Source: an uncultured Acidobacteriota bacterium
GTDB lineage: Bacteria > Acidobacteriota > UBA6911 > RPQK01 > JAJDTT01
Direction: 5' to 3'
Assembly: GCA_951812665.1 (NCBI GenBank)
Contig: CATOST010000054.1
Coordinates: 1-33,382, forward strand
DNA: 33,382 nucleotides
The notes under the pieces were generated by a model. It was not told the DNA's origin. It searched no databases and was given only the letters and a program-made list of their open reading frames with translations. The position numbers and the translations under genes were made by a program. Below are positions 26,032 to 33,382 of the stretch, in pieces; within the stretch, counting starts at the first letter, position 1, and every line of letters starts with the position of its first letter.

Positions 26032-27480
26032 ATGGAAATGACGACACATGGGCTCCAGCTCCTGAATCAGACCAGGCGGCATTTCTTCAACCGCTGTTTC
26101 GTCGGTCTGGCCAACGTCGCCCTGGGCCAGTTGCTGACCGACGGCAAGATGTTCGCGGCCGGCGGCGACCGGGCCAGGAACCCCCTCGCTCTCCGGGAAC
26201 CGCATTACGAACCCAAGGTCAAGCGGGTCATCTACCTCTTCATGGCCGGAGGCCCCACCCAGTTCGAGACCTGGCTCTACCGGCCGGAGTTGGCCCGGTT
26301 GCACGGCCAGCCCGCACCTGACTCGATCATGGAGGGGAAGCGCTTCGCGTTCATGGAGCGCTTCACCAAGGTCAAACCCAAGTTGCTCGGGCCGAAGCGG
26401 AAGTTCGCGCAGCACGGACAGTCGGGAACTTGGGTCTCGGAGGTGTTTCCCCACACCGCCACCGTGGTCGACGACCTCGCCCTGATCCACTCGGTGGTGA
26501 CCGAGAACTTCAATCACGCCCCCGCCAAGCTCTTCTGCAACACCGGATCCACTCGCTTCGGACGTCCCAGCATGGGTTCTTGGGTCGGCTATGGCCTCGG
26601 GAGTGAATCCCAGGATCTTCCCGGCTTCGTGGTGCTGCGTTCGGGGCAGGAGGACCTGATGGGGGGCGCCTTCATGTGGAGCAGCGGTTTCCTGCCCAGC
26701 GCCTACCAGGGCGTCGAGTTCCTGAAATCGGCCGTTCCGATCCCGAATCTGTCCAGCCCCAAGGGAGTGTCGATGAAGCGCCAGGCGGCCAAGCTCGCCG
26801 CCATCCAGGACCTGAACCGGATCCATGAGCAGGATTACGGCGACCCGGAAATCGCGACCCGGATCGCCTCCTACGAGATGGCCTACCGGATGCAGACCAG
26901 CGGCCCCGAGCTGATGGACCTGAGCAGCGAAAACCAAGCCACCCTGGATCTCTACGGCGCCACGCCGGGCGAACCGTCGTACGCCACCAACTGCCTGCTG
27001 GCCCGCCGCATGGTCGAGCGGGGCGTCCGGTTCGTGCAGGTGTACCACACCGGTTGGGACCACCACGGAAACCTGAACGAGAAGATCGACGAGGTCGCAC
27101 TGCAGACCGATCGTCCCACCGCCGCACTCATCACCGATCTCAAGCAGCGCGGCCTGTTGGAGGACACGCTGATCATCTGGGGAGGCGAGTTCGGGCGGAC
27201 GCCCATGGCGGAGATCCGCGAGAGCGTCGGCCGCAACCACCACATCGAGAACTTTCCCATGTGGTTCGCCGGGGGCGGCATCAAGCCCGGCCAGACCATC
27301 GGAGAGGTGGACGAGCTGGGGTTTTTCGTGACCAAGGACAAGGTGGAGGTCTACGACGTCCAGGCCACCATCCTTCATCTGCTGGGAATCGATCACACCA
27401 AGCTCACCTACCGCTACCAGGGCCGCGACTTCCGTCTCACCGACATCGGCGGTCACGTGATCGAGAAGCTCCTGGCTTGA
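26032..27480 (+). CDS. DUF1501 (sulfatase-like) Tat-exported protein
   Basis: The 482-residue protein starts at ATG 26032 with AGGAGG upstream. A twin-arginine motif (TRRHFFNRCFVGLANVALG) marks Tat export. The body carries DUF1501 landmarks: KRVIYLFMAGGPTQFETW, KFAQHGQSGTWVSEVFPHT, ENFNHAPAKLF, YHTGWDHHGN, IIWGGEFGRTPM and GRNHHIENFPMWFAGGGIK. The fold is alkaline-phosphatase/sulfatase-like with conserved His and Asp residues, but catalysis is unproven for the family. It follows the PSD1 gene by 28 bp and the two are expected to act together. The stop overlaps a possible TTG start for the next gene. Confidence 0.92.
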   Translation: MEMTTHGLQLLNQTRRHFFNRCFVGLANVALGQLLTDGKMFAAGGDRARNPLALREPHYEPKVKRVIYLFMAGGPTQFETWLYRPELARLHGQPAPDSIMEGKRFAFMERFTKVKPKLLGPKRKFAQHGQSGTWVSEVFPHTATVVDDLALIHSVVTENFNHAPAKLFCNTGSTRFGRPSMGSWVGYGLGSESQDLPGFVVLRSGQEDLMGGAFMWSSGFLPSAYQGVEFLKSAVPIPNLSSPKGVSMKRQAAKLAAIQDLNRIHEQDYGDPEIATRIASYEMAYRMQTSGPELMDLSSENQATLDLYGATPGEPSYATNCLLARRMVERGVRFVQVYHTGWDHHGNLNEKIDEVALQTDRPTAALITDLKQRGLLEDTLIIWGGEFGRTPMAEIRESVGRNHHIENFPMWFAGGGIKPGQTIGEVDELGFFVTKDKVEVYDVQATILHLLGIDHTKLTYRYQGRDFRLTDIGGHVIEKLLA

Positions 27481-27533
27481 AACAGGAAGCTGGAAGGACA
27501 GGCTCTCCCGCCCGGCTAGAATCCCGTTCTGCC

Positions 27534-28619
27534 TTGAAGAAGACCCGGCTCCTTGTCCTGCTGAGCGGAGTGCTGGTCCTTGGCGCAGCCGGACCTGGGC
27601 CCGCCGTCGTCGAGGTGGGTGGGAACGCTGGGCCGCCGGGAGCGCAGTCCGGAGTGGTCGAGAGCCGGCTGAAGCAGGGCTCCAGGCTCCGGAATCCCCT
27701 CAAGACCCAATTTCCCAGACAGAAGCTGGATGCGATGGCGAGCCGATTCGGCGGGCGGATCGGCTTCTACGCCAGGAACCTGACCGACGGGGCCGAGTAT
27801 TCTTGGAACGGCGAGCAGCGTTTTCCGCCGGCCAGCGTGATCAAGCTGCCGGTCATGATCGAACTCTACCGGCAGGCGGCCGCCGGCTCTCTCGACCTGG
27901 ATGCCAAGGAGCCTCTCCCCCAGGACGTCTCGACCCACGGCAGCGGCGTCCTCAAGCGCCGCGAGGGGCCGGTCGCCCTCACCTTGCGCGAGTACTGCCG
28001 GCTGATGATGGTGCACAGCGACAACATGGCCACCGACCTGGTGATGAGGAAGGTAGGGCTGGAGGCGGTCAACCGGTTGCTGGGCGAACTGGGACTGGAA
28101 AATACGCGGGCGTCGATGGACTTGGGCCGATGGCACTACCTGATCGTCGGCCTGAGGGACGCTCCCATCTCTCGTGAGAACGATGCCCGGATTCTGGAAC
28201 AGATGCGGGCCGGAAAATACGACGACGGCCTGGGTTACTCCGACTCTCCGGACAACAACGTCTGTGGTCCGCGCGACATCGGATCGCTATTGGCAAGTCT
28301 CTATCGCGGCGAATTGGCAAACCGGCAAGACACCGACGAGATGCTGGATCTGATGCGTGCCTCCACCCACAAACGTACCATCGCCAAGTACGTCAAGGAA
28401 CGCATCCGTGTGGCCAACAAGTACGGCGGAAGTCGGCGGATCGCCGCCGACTCGGGAATCGTCGAGTTGCCGGGGGGGCCGGTCGTCATCGCCGCCTTCG
28501 CGCTGGCCAAGGATCCGAGCGATCGATCGGGCCGCGAAATCCTGGCCCGCATGGCGCGCCTAATCGTCGCCGCCGTGGACCCGCATACAGTGAAACCGAT
28601 CCCGCACTCCAGCCGTTAG
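27534..28619 (+). CDS. Exported beta-lactamase-like serine hydrolase
   Basis: 361 residues from TTG 27534, which gives a signal peptide (KKTRLLVLLSGVLVLGAAG); TTG 27477, overlapping the DUF1501 stop, is an alternative. The penicillin-recognising fold is shown by SVIK (101-104, the SxxK motif with nucleophilic Ser and Lys) and SDN (162-164), plus CGPRDIGSLLASLY typical of class A enzymes. The third motif is KYG (296-298) rather than KTG or KSG, and no ExxLN omega-loop Glu is evident. It may therefore be a DD-peptidase or esterase-like relative rather than an antibiotic-hydrolysing enzyme. It follows the PSD1-DUF1501 pair and likely shares its transcript. Confidence 0.8.
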   Translation: MKKTRLLVLLSGVLVLGAAGPGPAVVEVGGNAGPPGAQSGVVESRLKQGSRLRNPLKTQFPRQKLDAMASRFGGRIGFYARNLTDGAEYSWNGEQRFPPASVIKLPVMIELYRQAAAGSLDLDAKEPLPQDVSTHGSGVLKRREGPVALTLREYCRLMMVHSDNMATDLVMRKVGLEAVNRLLGELGLENTRASMDLGRWHYLIVGLRDAPISRENDARILEQMRAGKYDDGLGYSDSPDNNVCGPRDIGSLLASLYRGELANRQDTDEMLDLMRASTHKRTIAKYVKERIRVANKYGGSRRIAADSGIVELPGGPVVIAAFALAKDPSDRSGREILARMARLIVAAVDPHTVKPIPHSSR

Positions 28620-28804
28620 GCGGTACGAAACGGCGATGATTCAGGGTCAGGACCAGTGTATTTTACCTATTACCTTTCTTCCAGTTTCAATAAAACGATG
28701 AGGATTGACAGTACCGCCGCTGAATTAATCCTATTCCTCACAATAACAGACAAGTGTTTTTCATGATTTTCACAATTGTAGTTCGTGACTACCACGCGCC
28801 TTAA

Positions 28805-31036
28805 TCAGTTGCGCTGTTCCAACAAACACCGTGCTAGTTTCGGTAGCGAATCGAGATCGATCTTGGTGCTGATTGCATCCTCGAGAAGAAGATCAGGACT
28901 CAAGTAGGAGTGGAACTTCTCCGACACGAAATTTTCCTTCCCCGACAATAAGCTGTCAGCTGAGGCTGGCACTGAACGGGTGATTTTCTCCAAGGCCATT
29001 TCTACAGGTTGCGCACTTTCTTCATTGATGTCGAGGAATCCGTCATGAACTTCGACCGTATATCCCATAGCTCGAAGCGCTAATGCTAGCGTCGACGTCC
29101 TTACCGTGCCGACCCCTGTGGCGATCAGACAGCTACGTTCTCCCACCCTACATATCGGTTTCCGCACGATTTCCAGTCTCCGAAATTCGGAGCGCGCTTC
29201 CTCAAGGAGTCGGACTGCATTCTTATCGAGATAGATGGGAATACTTTCTTCTGAAAGCACCTCCTTCATTTTCCGTACGATCTTGTCGTGGATGATCCCG
29301 CCGTCACCGCCAAAAGTCGGTGGTCTCCCCACCTTATCGACAGCCACCTCGATTACCCTGTCCGAGTCATGGATCGCGATAACGCGCCAGCGTCGTCCAG
29401 AAAAGATAATGGTCATGCCGGGTGTCAGAATCATGATGACCGGAAGCGTACCCAGCAGTTTGCCTGCAGCAATAATCCTGTATTCTCTGGGTGTCTGGAA
29501 TACGGCGAAGAAGCTGTAATGTTCGACTAGCCGCTCCCCTTGCCGTCCGAGGAGCAAGACGCCGTCGGGCGCTTGCTCGATTAGTGCGACTTCAGACCTG
29601 CCAAGTTGCCGGAGAACGCGTACGAAAAGGCTTGGATCGACTCGTCGAAACGGCCCCTTACCACATAGCGTGGAATAGAGCTGCGCTGCTCTCGTTCCAC
29701 CGTGTTCGGCGATCACCGAGAGGATCTGATGGGTTAGAGTCGAAAGGTGAAGCGCTTGCGGGTCGGGTGGCTCGCACCATCCTTCGATCAGCAGTTCAAC
29801 CATCGCAACCGAGCGGATAAGACTCAAATGTAGGCGATCCAACGGATGAGATTCGACACTAGGTTCGTTCTCTATTGAGTACATACGGAGTACAGCGGCT
29901 TGTCCCGCACGCCGGCCCGAACGACCGAGTCGCTGGCGGAGTGATGCAACCGAGAATGGTGCGCCGATCTGTGCCACGCAAGTGATATTGCCAATATCAA
30001 TGCCAAGCTCCAGTGTCGAAGTGCATACGGCAGTTGTCGCAGAATGTGTTTTGAGGCGCTTCTCGAGCCCGATCCGGTGTTCGCGGGAGAGGCTGGCGTG
30101 GTGCGGAAAAAACTCCTCTGGTAGACGCGCCCTTACTGACATTTCCCGTAGAGCGTCCGCATACCATTCGACGTTTTGGCGCGATCCCGCAAAGATCAGA
30201 TTCCGGCTACCACGCAACCGGGAGAATAGGTGTCCTGCCACGCCGTGCTGTGCGGCATTTCCATCCATGCCATCCACGCTTCGCAATCGCTGTCGCAGAT
30301 AGCCGCGGATTTGCACTTTCAGCTCCTGGCCTCCCGATACACTCTCAAGCAGCGCTACCGCCTTGGGCATTTCAGGACGGAGATATTCCCTCGCCAACGC
30401 CATCTCACCTAGCGTCGCGGATAGTCCGACGCGGCGAACCCGGCGGCCGACCGCCACCTCCAATCGCGTCAGCAGAGATCGCAGGTGGACACCACGCTCA
30501 GTGTCCAAAAGCGCGTGTAGCTCGTCGATAACTATCGCGCGGGTGCCCATGAATAGCGCCGGAATTTCAAGCCCGCGCAGAACGAAAAGAGCTTCAAGCG
30601 ATTCAGGTGTAACCAACAGTACGCCGCGCGGGTTCTTGCGTGCACGAGCTTTGACTCCCTGCGATATGTCGCCATGCCACGGATAGACTGGCAATTTGGC
30701 CCTTTCACAAAGGTCCTCCAATCGTTCGAACTGATCGTTAATAAGCGCACGAAGAGGGCTGACATAGACAAGGTCAAAGCCGCCCGAACCGGGATGGTCA
30801 AGAACCAACGAGATCAACGGCAAGAATGCAGCTTCGGTCTTGCCCCCTGCAGTGGCTGCAGCGATGATCACATCTCGGTCGTCGTTTAGCAGAGCCGGGA
30901 TCGCTCGCTCCTGGATAGCACGTAGGCTGTGCCAACCCTTTTGCCAGATCCAGCGACGGACAGGCTCCGCGAGTCGGTCAAACTCTGTCGACTGCTTAGA
31001 GCTTGAAGGATGCGAGCTCGTCATCTGCTCCGTCAT
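28805..31036 (-). CDS. brxHI-like: Lhr-like DEAD/DEAH helicase, BrxHI-type
   Basis: 743 residues; ATG 31036 or ATG 31024, both inside the upstream ATPase gene. Superfamily 2 motifs are in order: Q-like RAIQERAI (39-46), Walker A ATAGGKT (61-67), TPES (about 143), DELH (171-174), SAT (206-208), then TSTLELGIDIG and QRLGRSGRR (motif VI). The C-terminal half holds an Lhr-type region (EYRIIAAGKLLGTLP, FSGRRWRVIAI). Lhr-like helicases unwind DNA or RNA:DNA. Partnered with a BrxC/BrxD-type ATPase in this order, it matches brxHI of type 2 BREX; TerB-linked ATPase-helicase modules are the alternative. G+C is lower than in 5-28 kb, which suggests transfer. All motifs look intact. Confidence 0.8.
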   Translation of the reverse strand: MTEQMTSSHPSSSKQSTEFDRLAEPVRRWIWQKGWHSLRAIQERAIPALLNDDRDVIIAAATAGGKTEAAFLPLISLVLDHPGSGGFDLVYVSPLRALINDQFERLEDLCERAKLPVYPWHGDISQGVKARARKNPRGVLLVTPESLEALFVLRGLEIPALFMGTRAIVIDELHALLDTERGVHLRSLLTRLEVAVGRRVRRVGLSATLGEMALAREYLRPEMPKAVALLESVSGGQELKVQIRGYLRQRLRSVDGMDGNAAQHGVAGHLFSRLRGSRNLIFAGSRQNVEWYADALREMSVRARLPEEFFPHHASLSREHRIGLEKRLKTHSATTAVCTSTLELGIDIGNITCVAQIGAPFSVASLRQRLGRSGRRAGQAAVLRMYSIENEPSVESHPLDRLHLSLIRSVAMVELLIEGWCEPPDPQALHLSTLTHQILSVIAEHGGTRAAQLYSTLCGKGPFRRVDPSLFVRVLRQLGRSEVALIEQAPDGVLLLGRQGERLVEHYSFFAVFQTPREYRIIAAGKLLGTLPVIMILTPGMTIIFSGRRWRVIAIHDSDRVIEVAVDKVGRPPTFGGDGGIIHDKIVRKMKEVLSEESIPIYLDKNAVRLLEEARSEFRRLEIVRKPICRVGERSCLIATGVGTVRTSTLALALRAMGYTVEVHDGFLDINEESAQPVEMALEKITRSVPASADSLLSGKENFVSEKFHSYLSPDLLLEDAISTKIDLDSLPKLARCLLEQRN

Positions 31037-32294
31037 TCCGAGATTCGCCCATTACGTCCCCGAAATCTTCGACGACATCCACCGATCCAATCAACGTAGG
31101 CCAGTCTATTCCTGGGTTCTGCTCAAGAACCGAAAGCATGTTTACGAACGCGGTGACCGTGTTGCGCGGGGTTCGAAAATATGCGTCCCCGATGCGGTCG
31201 GAACAGTAGGTCATGAAGGCAGTGAGGGCTTCATCAGGTAACGTAGCGTTGTCGCCCTGCATTACGCGACGGATATTGGTTAGTAGGACATACATGTCCT
31301 CTGGCGTCAGGTTGGCGAGCCGTATCACTGGACCCGATAAATCTACAAGTCCGTCACGCGCAAAGGTATTCTCGGCGAGCCGCGACTGGAGGGCCTCGTA
31401 GCTGTAGAGGCCACGGCGAGTGTCCATCAGAAATTCGGGAGTCCCGCCCAGTAAGAAACCGAGATGGCTGGCGCTACCTTGTAACACATCGTTAAGGATG
31501 CGCAAGATCTGCTCGTAGTTCCCTTTGCGAGCCAGTGGGGAGGTCAGCTTGTAAAGATTGACCAACTCGTCCAGTGACACCAACAGTCCCCGGTAGCCAG
31601 CTTGGCGCGTAAACCGTGCCAGTAGCTTCAACTGGTCGTAAAAATTGCCATCACTGGTAATTGTACGGACGCCTAGCGCCTTTCGCGCGTCAGTACGGGT
31701 CGAGTATTCGGCCCTCAACCACCGGAGCGCGGCGGACTTAAGGTCTTCGCTACCAGTCTCGAAACCTTCCCAGTAGCGAGCAATGACGGTCGCGAAGTCG
31801 TACCCTCCAGTCAGATCTTCCAGGTGTGCAAGCTTCTCGCGAATAACGACTCCAGTCTCCTGATCGCCAATCTCCGCGGCACGCAAAGCTTGGCTGACGA
31901 ATCGTTCGACGACCGATGCCATTGCACCGCCAACGGGTTTGGTGCGGGTCGATGCGTTCCGAGTCATCTCAGCATAAAGTGATCGCGCTTGTCCCCCGGT
32001 CGCATGGAGACGCCGGTCAGGAGCCAAATCAGCCGACAGGACCACCATTCCTTTTTCGAGGGCGATCAAACGCCCCAAATTCAGAAAAAACGTCTTGCCT
32101 GAGCCGTAATCGCCAATGACAAACCGGATCGATGCGCCGCCGTCGCCGATTCGTTTGATATCACGGACCAATTCCTCGATCTCACGACCGCGCCCAACCT
32201 GGATATGTTGCAGCCCTAGCTTGGGCACCACTCCCGCTCGGAGCGCTTGTACGATGGTGTCCCTTTCGCGCGGCTTGATTCTCGGTCTTCGCAT
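30996..32294 (-). CDS. brxD-like: BREX BrxC/BrxD-type (DUF2791) ATPase
   Basis: 432 residues, the length expected for BrxD. ATG 32294 has GAGGAG at 6 nt. Walker A is GDYGSGKT (61-68) and Walker B LLVSLDEL (237-244). The N-terminus (RRPRIKPRERDTIVQALRAG, then VPKLGLQHIQVGR) and the ADLAPDRRLHATGGQARSLY block fit the DUF2791/PF10923 family. In BREX type 2 this ATPase precedes the helicase BrxHI, as it does here, with an overlap of up to 41 bp. PglW, PglX, PglY and PglZ equivalents are not in the window. Upstream are about 600 bp without genes and then an IS3 transposase. Family call from motifs alone; a stand-alone two-gene or TerB-associated system is also possible. Confidence 0.75.
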   Translation of the reverse strand: MRRPRIKPRERDTIVQALRAGVVPKLGLQHIQVGRGREIEELVRDIKRIGDGGASIRFVIGDYGSGKTFFLNLGRLIALEKGMVVLSADLAPDRRLHATGGQARSLYAEMTRNASTRTKPVGGAMASVVERFVSQALRAAEIGDQETGVVIREKLAHLEDLTGGYDFATVIARYWEGFETGSEDLKSAALRWLRAEYSTRTDARKALGVRTITSDGNFYDQLKLLARFTRQAGYRGLLVSLDELVNLYKLTSPLARKGNYEQILRILNDVLQGSASHLGFLLGGTPEFLMDTRRGLYSYEALQSRLAENTFARDGLVDLSGPVIRLANLTPEDMYVLLTNIRRVMQGDNATLPDEALTAFMTYCSDRIGDAYFRTPRNTVTAFVNMLSVLEQNPGIDWPTLIGSVDVVEDFGDVMGESRNDGADDELASFKL

Positions 32295-32430
32295 CGGTTG
32301 CTCCTCAACTTCTAAGCTCAGCCGCTATGAGGGTGGCCCGTTTTCGTGGACGGTTTATTAGTACGGTCTACGTTGGTCCTGTTTGTAATACTCCTTCTGT
32401 CGGTGGGGAGCAAGACTTCCTCCTGCGGAA

Positions 32431-32471
32431 TGTCAATGGCCATCGAAATGTCAGGGTTGTGGCCATTGACA
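32431..32471. repeat. 12-bp perfect inverted repeat upstream of the ATPase gene
   Basis: TGTCAATGGCCA (32431-32442) and TGGCCATTGACA (32460-32471) with a 17-nt spacer, 136 bp before the ATPase start. It could be an operator, or a remnant of insertion-sequence ends. Confidence 0.6.
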
Positions 32472-32529
32472 GAGCGCTCTTTCTTCCGTGTGGGGGCGAC
32501 TGATGGACGCGTCAGCAAAAGGGCTCACG

Positions 32530-32556
32530 TTGTGGGAAATCTCTGATTTTCCACAA
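32530..32556. repeat. 12-bp stem, 3-nt loop hairpin
   Basis: TTGTGGGAAATC (32530-32541), loop TCT, GATTTTCCACAA (32545-32556); the single mismatch is a G-T wobble, so an RNA copy in the plus sense folds fully. Confidence 0.55.
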
Positions 32557-32639
32557 TGGGATACCGCTTAACGAGGGGGCCTCGGTCTCTCATTCCAGGG
32601 ATTTAAGAGTTTTATATGTCTCTTTGCATCCGGGGGTCT

Positions 32640-32690
32640 CAGGGGGGCAGCGCCCCCCTGCCCCCTTCAAGCGTGTCGCGCGCGACGCTT
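32640..32690. repeat. G-rich hairpin followed by a GTCGCGCGCGAC palindrome
   Basis: CAGGGGGGC/GCCCCCCTG (32640-32660) is a perfect 9-bp stem with loop AGC. It is followed by AAGCG/CGCTT arms around GTCGCGCGCGAC (32669-32690) with one unpaired base. Strong structures like these commonly sit at insertion-sequence or gene ends. Confidence 0.55.
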
Positions 32691-32761
32691 GGTGCGACGG
32701 TGGCGGTGCTGGCATCGTGGTCGGGCAGCTCGAAGCCGTACCGGTTCTTGAGGTGTCGTCA

Positions 32762-32790
32762 GTCCTGCTGAGCCTTCCGGCTCGCAGGAC
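32762..32790 (-). terminator. Strong bulged hairpin downstream of the transposase
   Basis: GTCCTGC (32762-32768) plus GAGCC (32770-32774) pair with GGCTC (32779-32783) plus GCAGGAC (32784-32790) around loop TTCC, with one bulged base at 32769. It lies about 110 bp past the transposase stop on its coding strand. No U-tract follows, so terminator function is tentative. Confidence 0.4.
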
Positions 32791-32898
32791 CGGCACTGGA
32801 GGCAGGCAAGACGACTCCAGCAGATCTTCACTCCACTGGGCGAGAGCACGAATCGAGGATCTCGTCGCACGGATCGAGTCTCGCCGCCGCCGTGGGTC

Positions 32899-33382
32899 CT
32901 ACGCCGCCTGCTGCTCGTAGTGGACCGGCGACTCGTAGCCCAGCGCCGAATGCCGGCGCTGGCGGTTGTAGAATCCTTCGATGAAGTCGAAGACAGCCCG
33001 CCTCGCCTCACCCGGGTTCCGGAACCGGTGACGGTCCAGCAACTCGCACTCCAACGTCGCGAAGAAGCTCTCGCACATCGCGTTGTCGTAAGCGTCCCCC
33101 ACGGAGCCCATCGACGGTCGCACTCCCGCCTCCCGGCATCGTTTCCCAAAGGCAGCCGAGGTGTACTGTGTCCCTTGGTCCGAGTGGTGGATCACCTGCT
33201 TCGGCTGGCGCCGGATCACCGCCATGGCGAGCGCCTTCTCCACCAGTTCGGAGCGCAGATGCGTCTCCATCGCCCAGCCCACGACCCGGCGGCTCCAAGC
33301 GTCCACGACCACGGCCACGTACAACCAGCCCGCCTGGGTGCGCACATACGTCAGATCCGCGACCCAGAGCTGATCCGGTCCC
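32899..33382 (-). CDS. IS3-family transposase OrfB, rve integrase core (partial)
   Basis: The frame continues past the right edge: the codons before the internal ATG at 33345 read DQLWVADLTYVRTQAGWLYV, so the N-terminus is outside. The DDE triad is visible as D in VADLTY, D in HHSDQGTQYTS and E in NAMCESFF, followed by the IS3 signature ECELLDRHRF and RRHSALGYESPVHYEQ. The reading frame reaches its normal C-terminal stop, so this end looks intact. OrfB normally needs a programmed frameshift with OrfA, which would lie beyond 33382. Its 3' end faces the BREX-like pair. Confidence 0.9.
   Translation of the reverse strand, partial: GPDQLWVADLTYVRTQAGWLYVAVVVDAWSRRVVGWAMETHLRSELVEKALAMAVIRRQPKQVIHHSDQGTQYTSAAFGKRCREAGVRPSMGSVGDAYDNAMCESFFATLECELLDRHRFRNPGEARRAVFDFIEGFYNRQRRHSALGYESPVHYEQQAA
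32899..33382 (-). mobile_element. IS3-family insertion sequence, one end inside the window
   Basis: Identified by the OrfB transposase. The terminal inverted repeat and target duplication on the left side could not be placed; the element probably extends some tens to a few hundred bases left of 32899, perhaps to the hairpin at 32762 or the G-rich hairpin at 32640. Confidence 0.6.

Larger units (their letters stand above)
32295..32898. other. Gene-free region packed with inverted repeats
   Basis: No convincing gene is seen in these 604 bp; short frames have unlikely composition. The stretch holds five inverted repeats: 12-bp perfect TGTCAATGGCCA/TGGCCATTGACA (32431-32471, 17-nt loop), TTGTGGGAAATC/GATTTTCCACAA (32530-32556), CAGGGGGGC/GCCCCCCTG (32640-32660), an AAGCG-type palindrome (32669-32690) and a 12-bp bulged stem (32762-32790). 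It could be the ATPase operon's regulatory zone, the end of an insertion sequence, or debris of lost genes. Confidence 0.5.

Noticed and set aside
28620..28804. Possible terminator or small RNA between the convergent hydrolase and helicase genes
   Set aside because: The gap is A+T-rich, but only short palindromes (such as ACAATTGT) were seen and no stem followed by a T-run.
32318..32518. Short minus-strand frame upstream of the ATPase gene
   Set aside because: Its composition is not protein-like and it runs straight through the 12-bp inverted repeat; no ribosome site supports it.

Overview
The window reads as a fragment of a high-G+C bacterial chromosome, most likely an uncultured Acidobacteriota relative (Bryobacterales/Solibacter-like), with Planctomycetota or Verrucomicrobiota as alternatives. 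The clues are a 1,188-residue TonB-dependent receptor with an N-terminal carboxypeptidase-regulatory domain, Tat-exported beta-propeller proteins, a PSD1/cytochrome-domain protein paired with a DUF1501 protein, a Cys-type sulfatase, and dispersed palindromic repeats between genes. No rRNA, tRNA or CRISPR array was seen, so taxonomy is inference.

Layout. 1-4316 (+): the 3' end of a TonB-dependent receptor overlaps a PQQ-type beta-propeller gene. A repeat-filled gap follows, then a Kelch/DUF4198-like gene cut by an in-frame TAG. 4463-5021 (+): an AbrB/MazE-PemK/MazF toxin-antitoxin pair with its own candidate promoter and operator. 5039-5095: a 57-bp remnant of the 3' end of a sialidase-like gene. 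5188-17279 (-): a carbohydrate-type cluster, transcribed right to left. It starts with the large TonB receptor, then three related GH32/GH43-like five-bladed-propeller proteins interleaved with a GH10-like TIM-barrel lipoprotein and a Tat-exported BNR/sialidase-like protein. 17638-28619 (+): a PHP metallohydrolase, a sulfatase, an unrecognised 294-residue protein coupled to an alpha/beta hydrolase, a PSD1 protein, a DUF1501 protein and a beta-lactamase-like serine hydrolase.

28805-33382 (-) differs in composition: G+C is visibly lower. It holds a P-loop ATPase of the BREX BrxC/BrxD (DUF2791) type overlapping an Lhr-like helicase of the BrxHI type. These are the two tail genes of type 2 BREX, in the same order. 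The expected upstream partners are absent: about 600 bp without a gene, packed with inverted repeats, is followed by an IS3-family transposase running off the window. This looks like a defence-island edge.

Together the 5-28 kb region fits outer-membrane uptake plus extracellular or periplasmic breakdown of a complex, possibly sulfated or esterified glycan, but no substrate can be read from the sequence. The most notable points are the minimal BrxD/BrxHI-like pair, the propeller-rich operon with a remnant of a second sialidase copy, a sulfatase whose start and signal peptide lie inside a dispersed TTTGG-rich repeat, the amber-interrupted Kelch gene, and a recurring GGACA-N4-TGTCC hairpin family.
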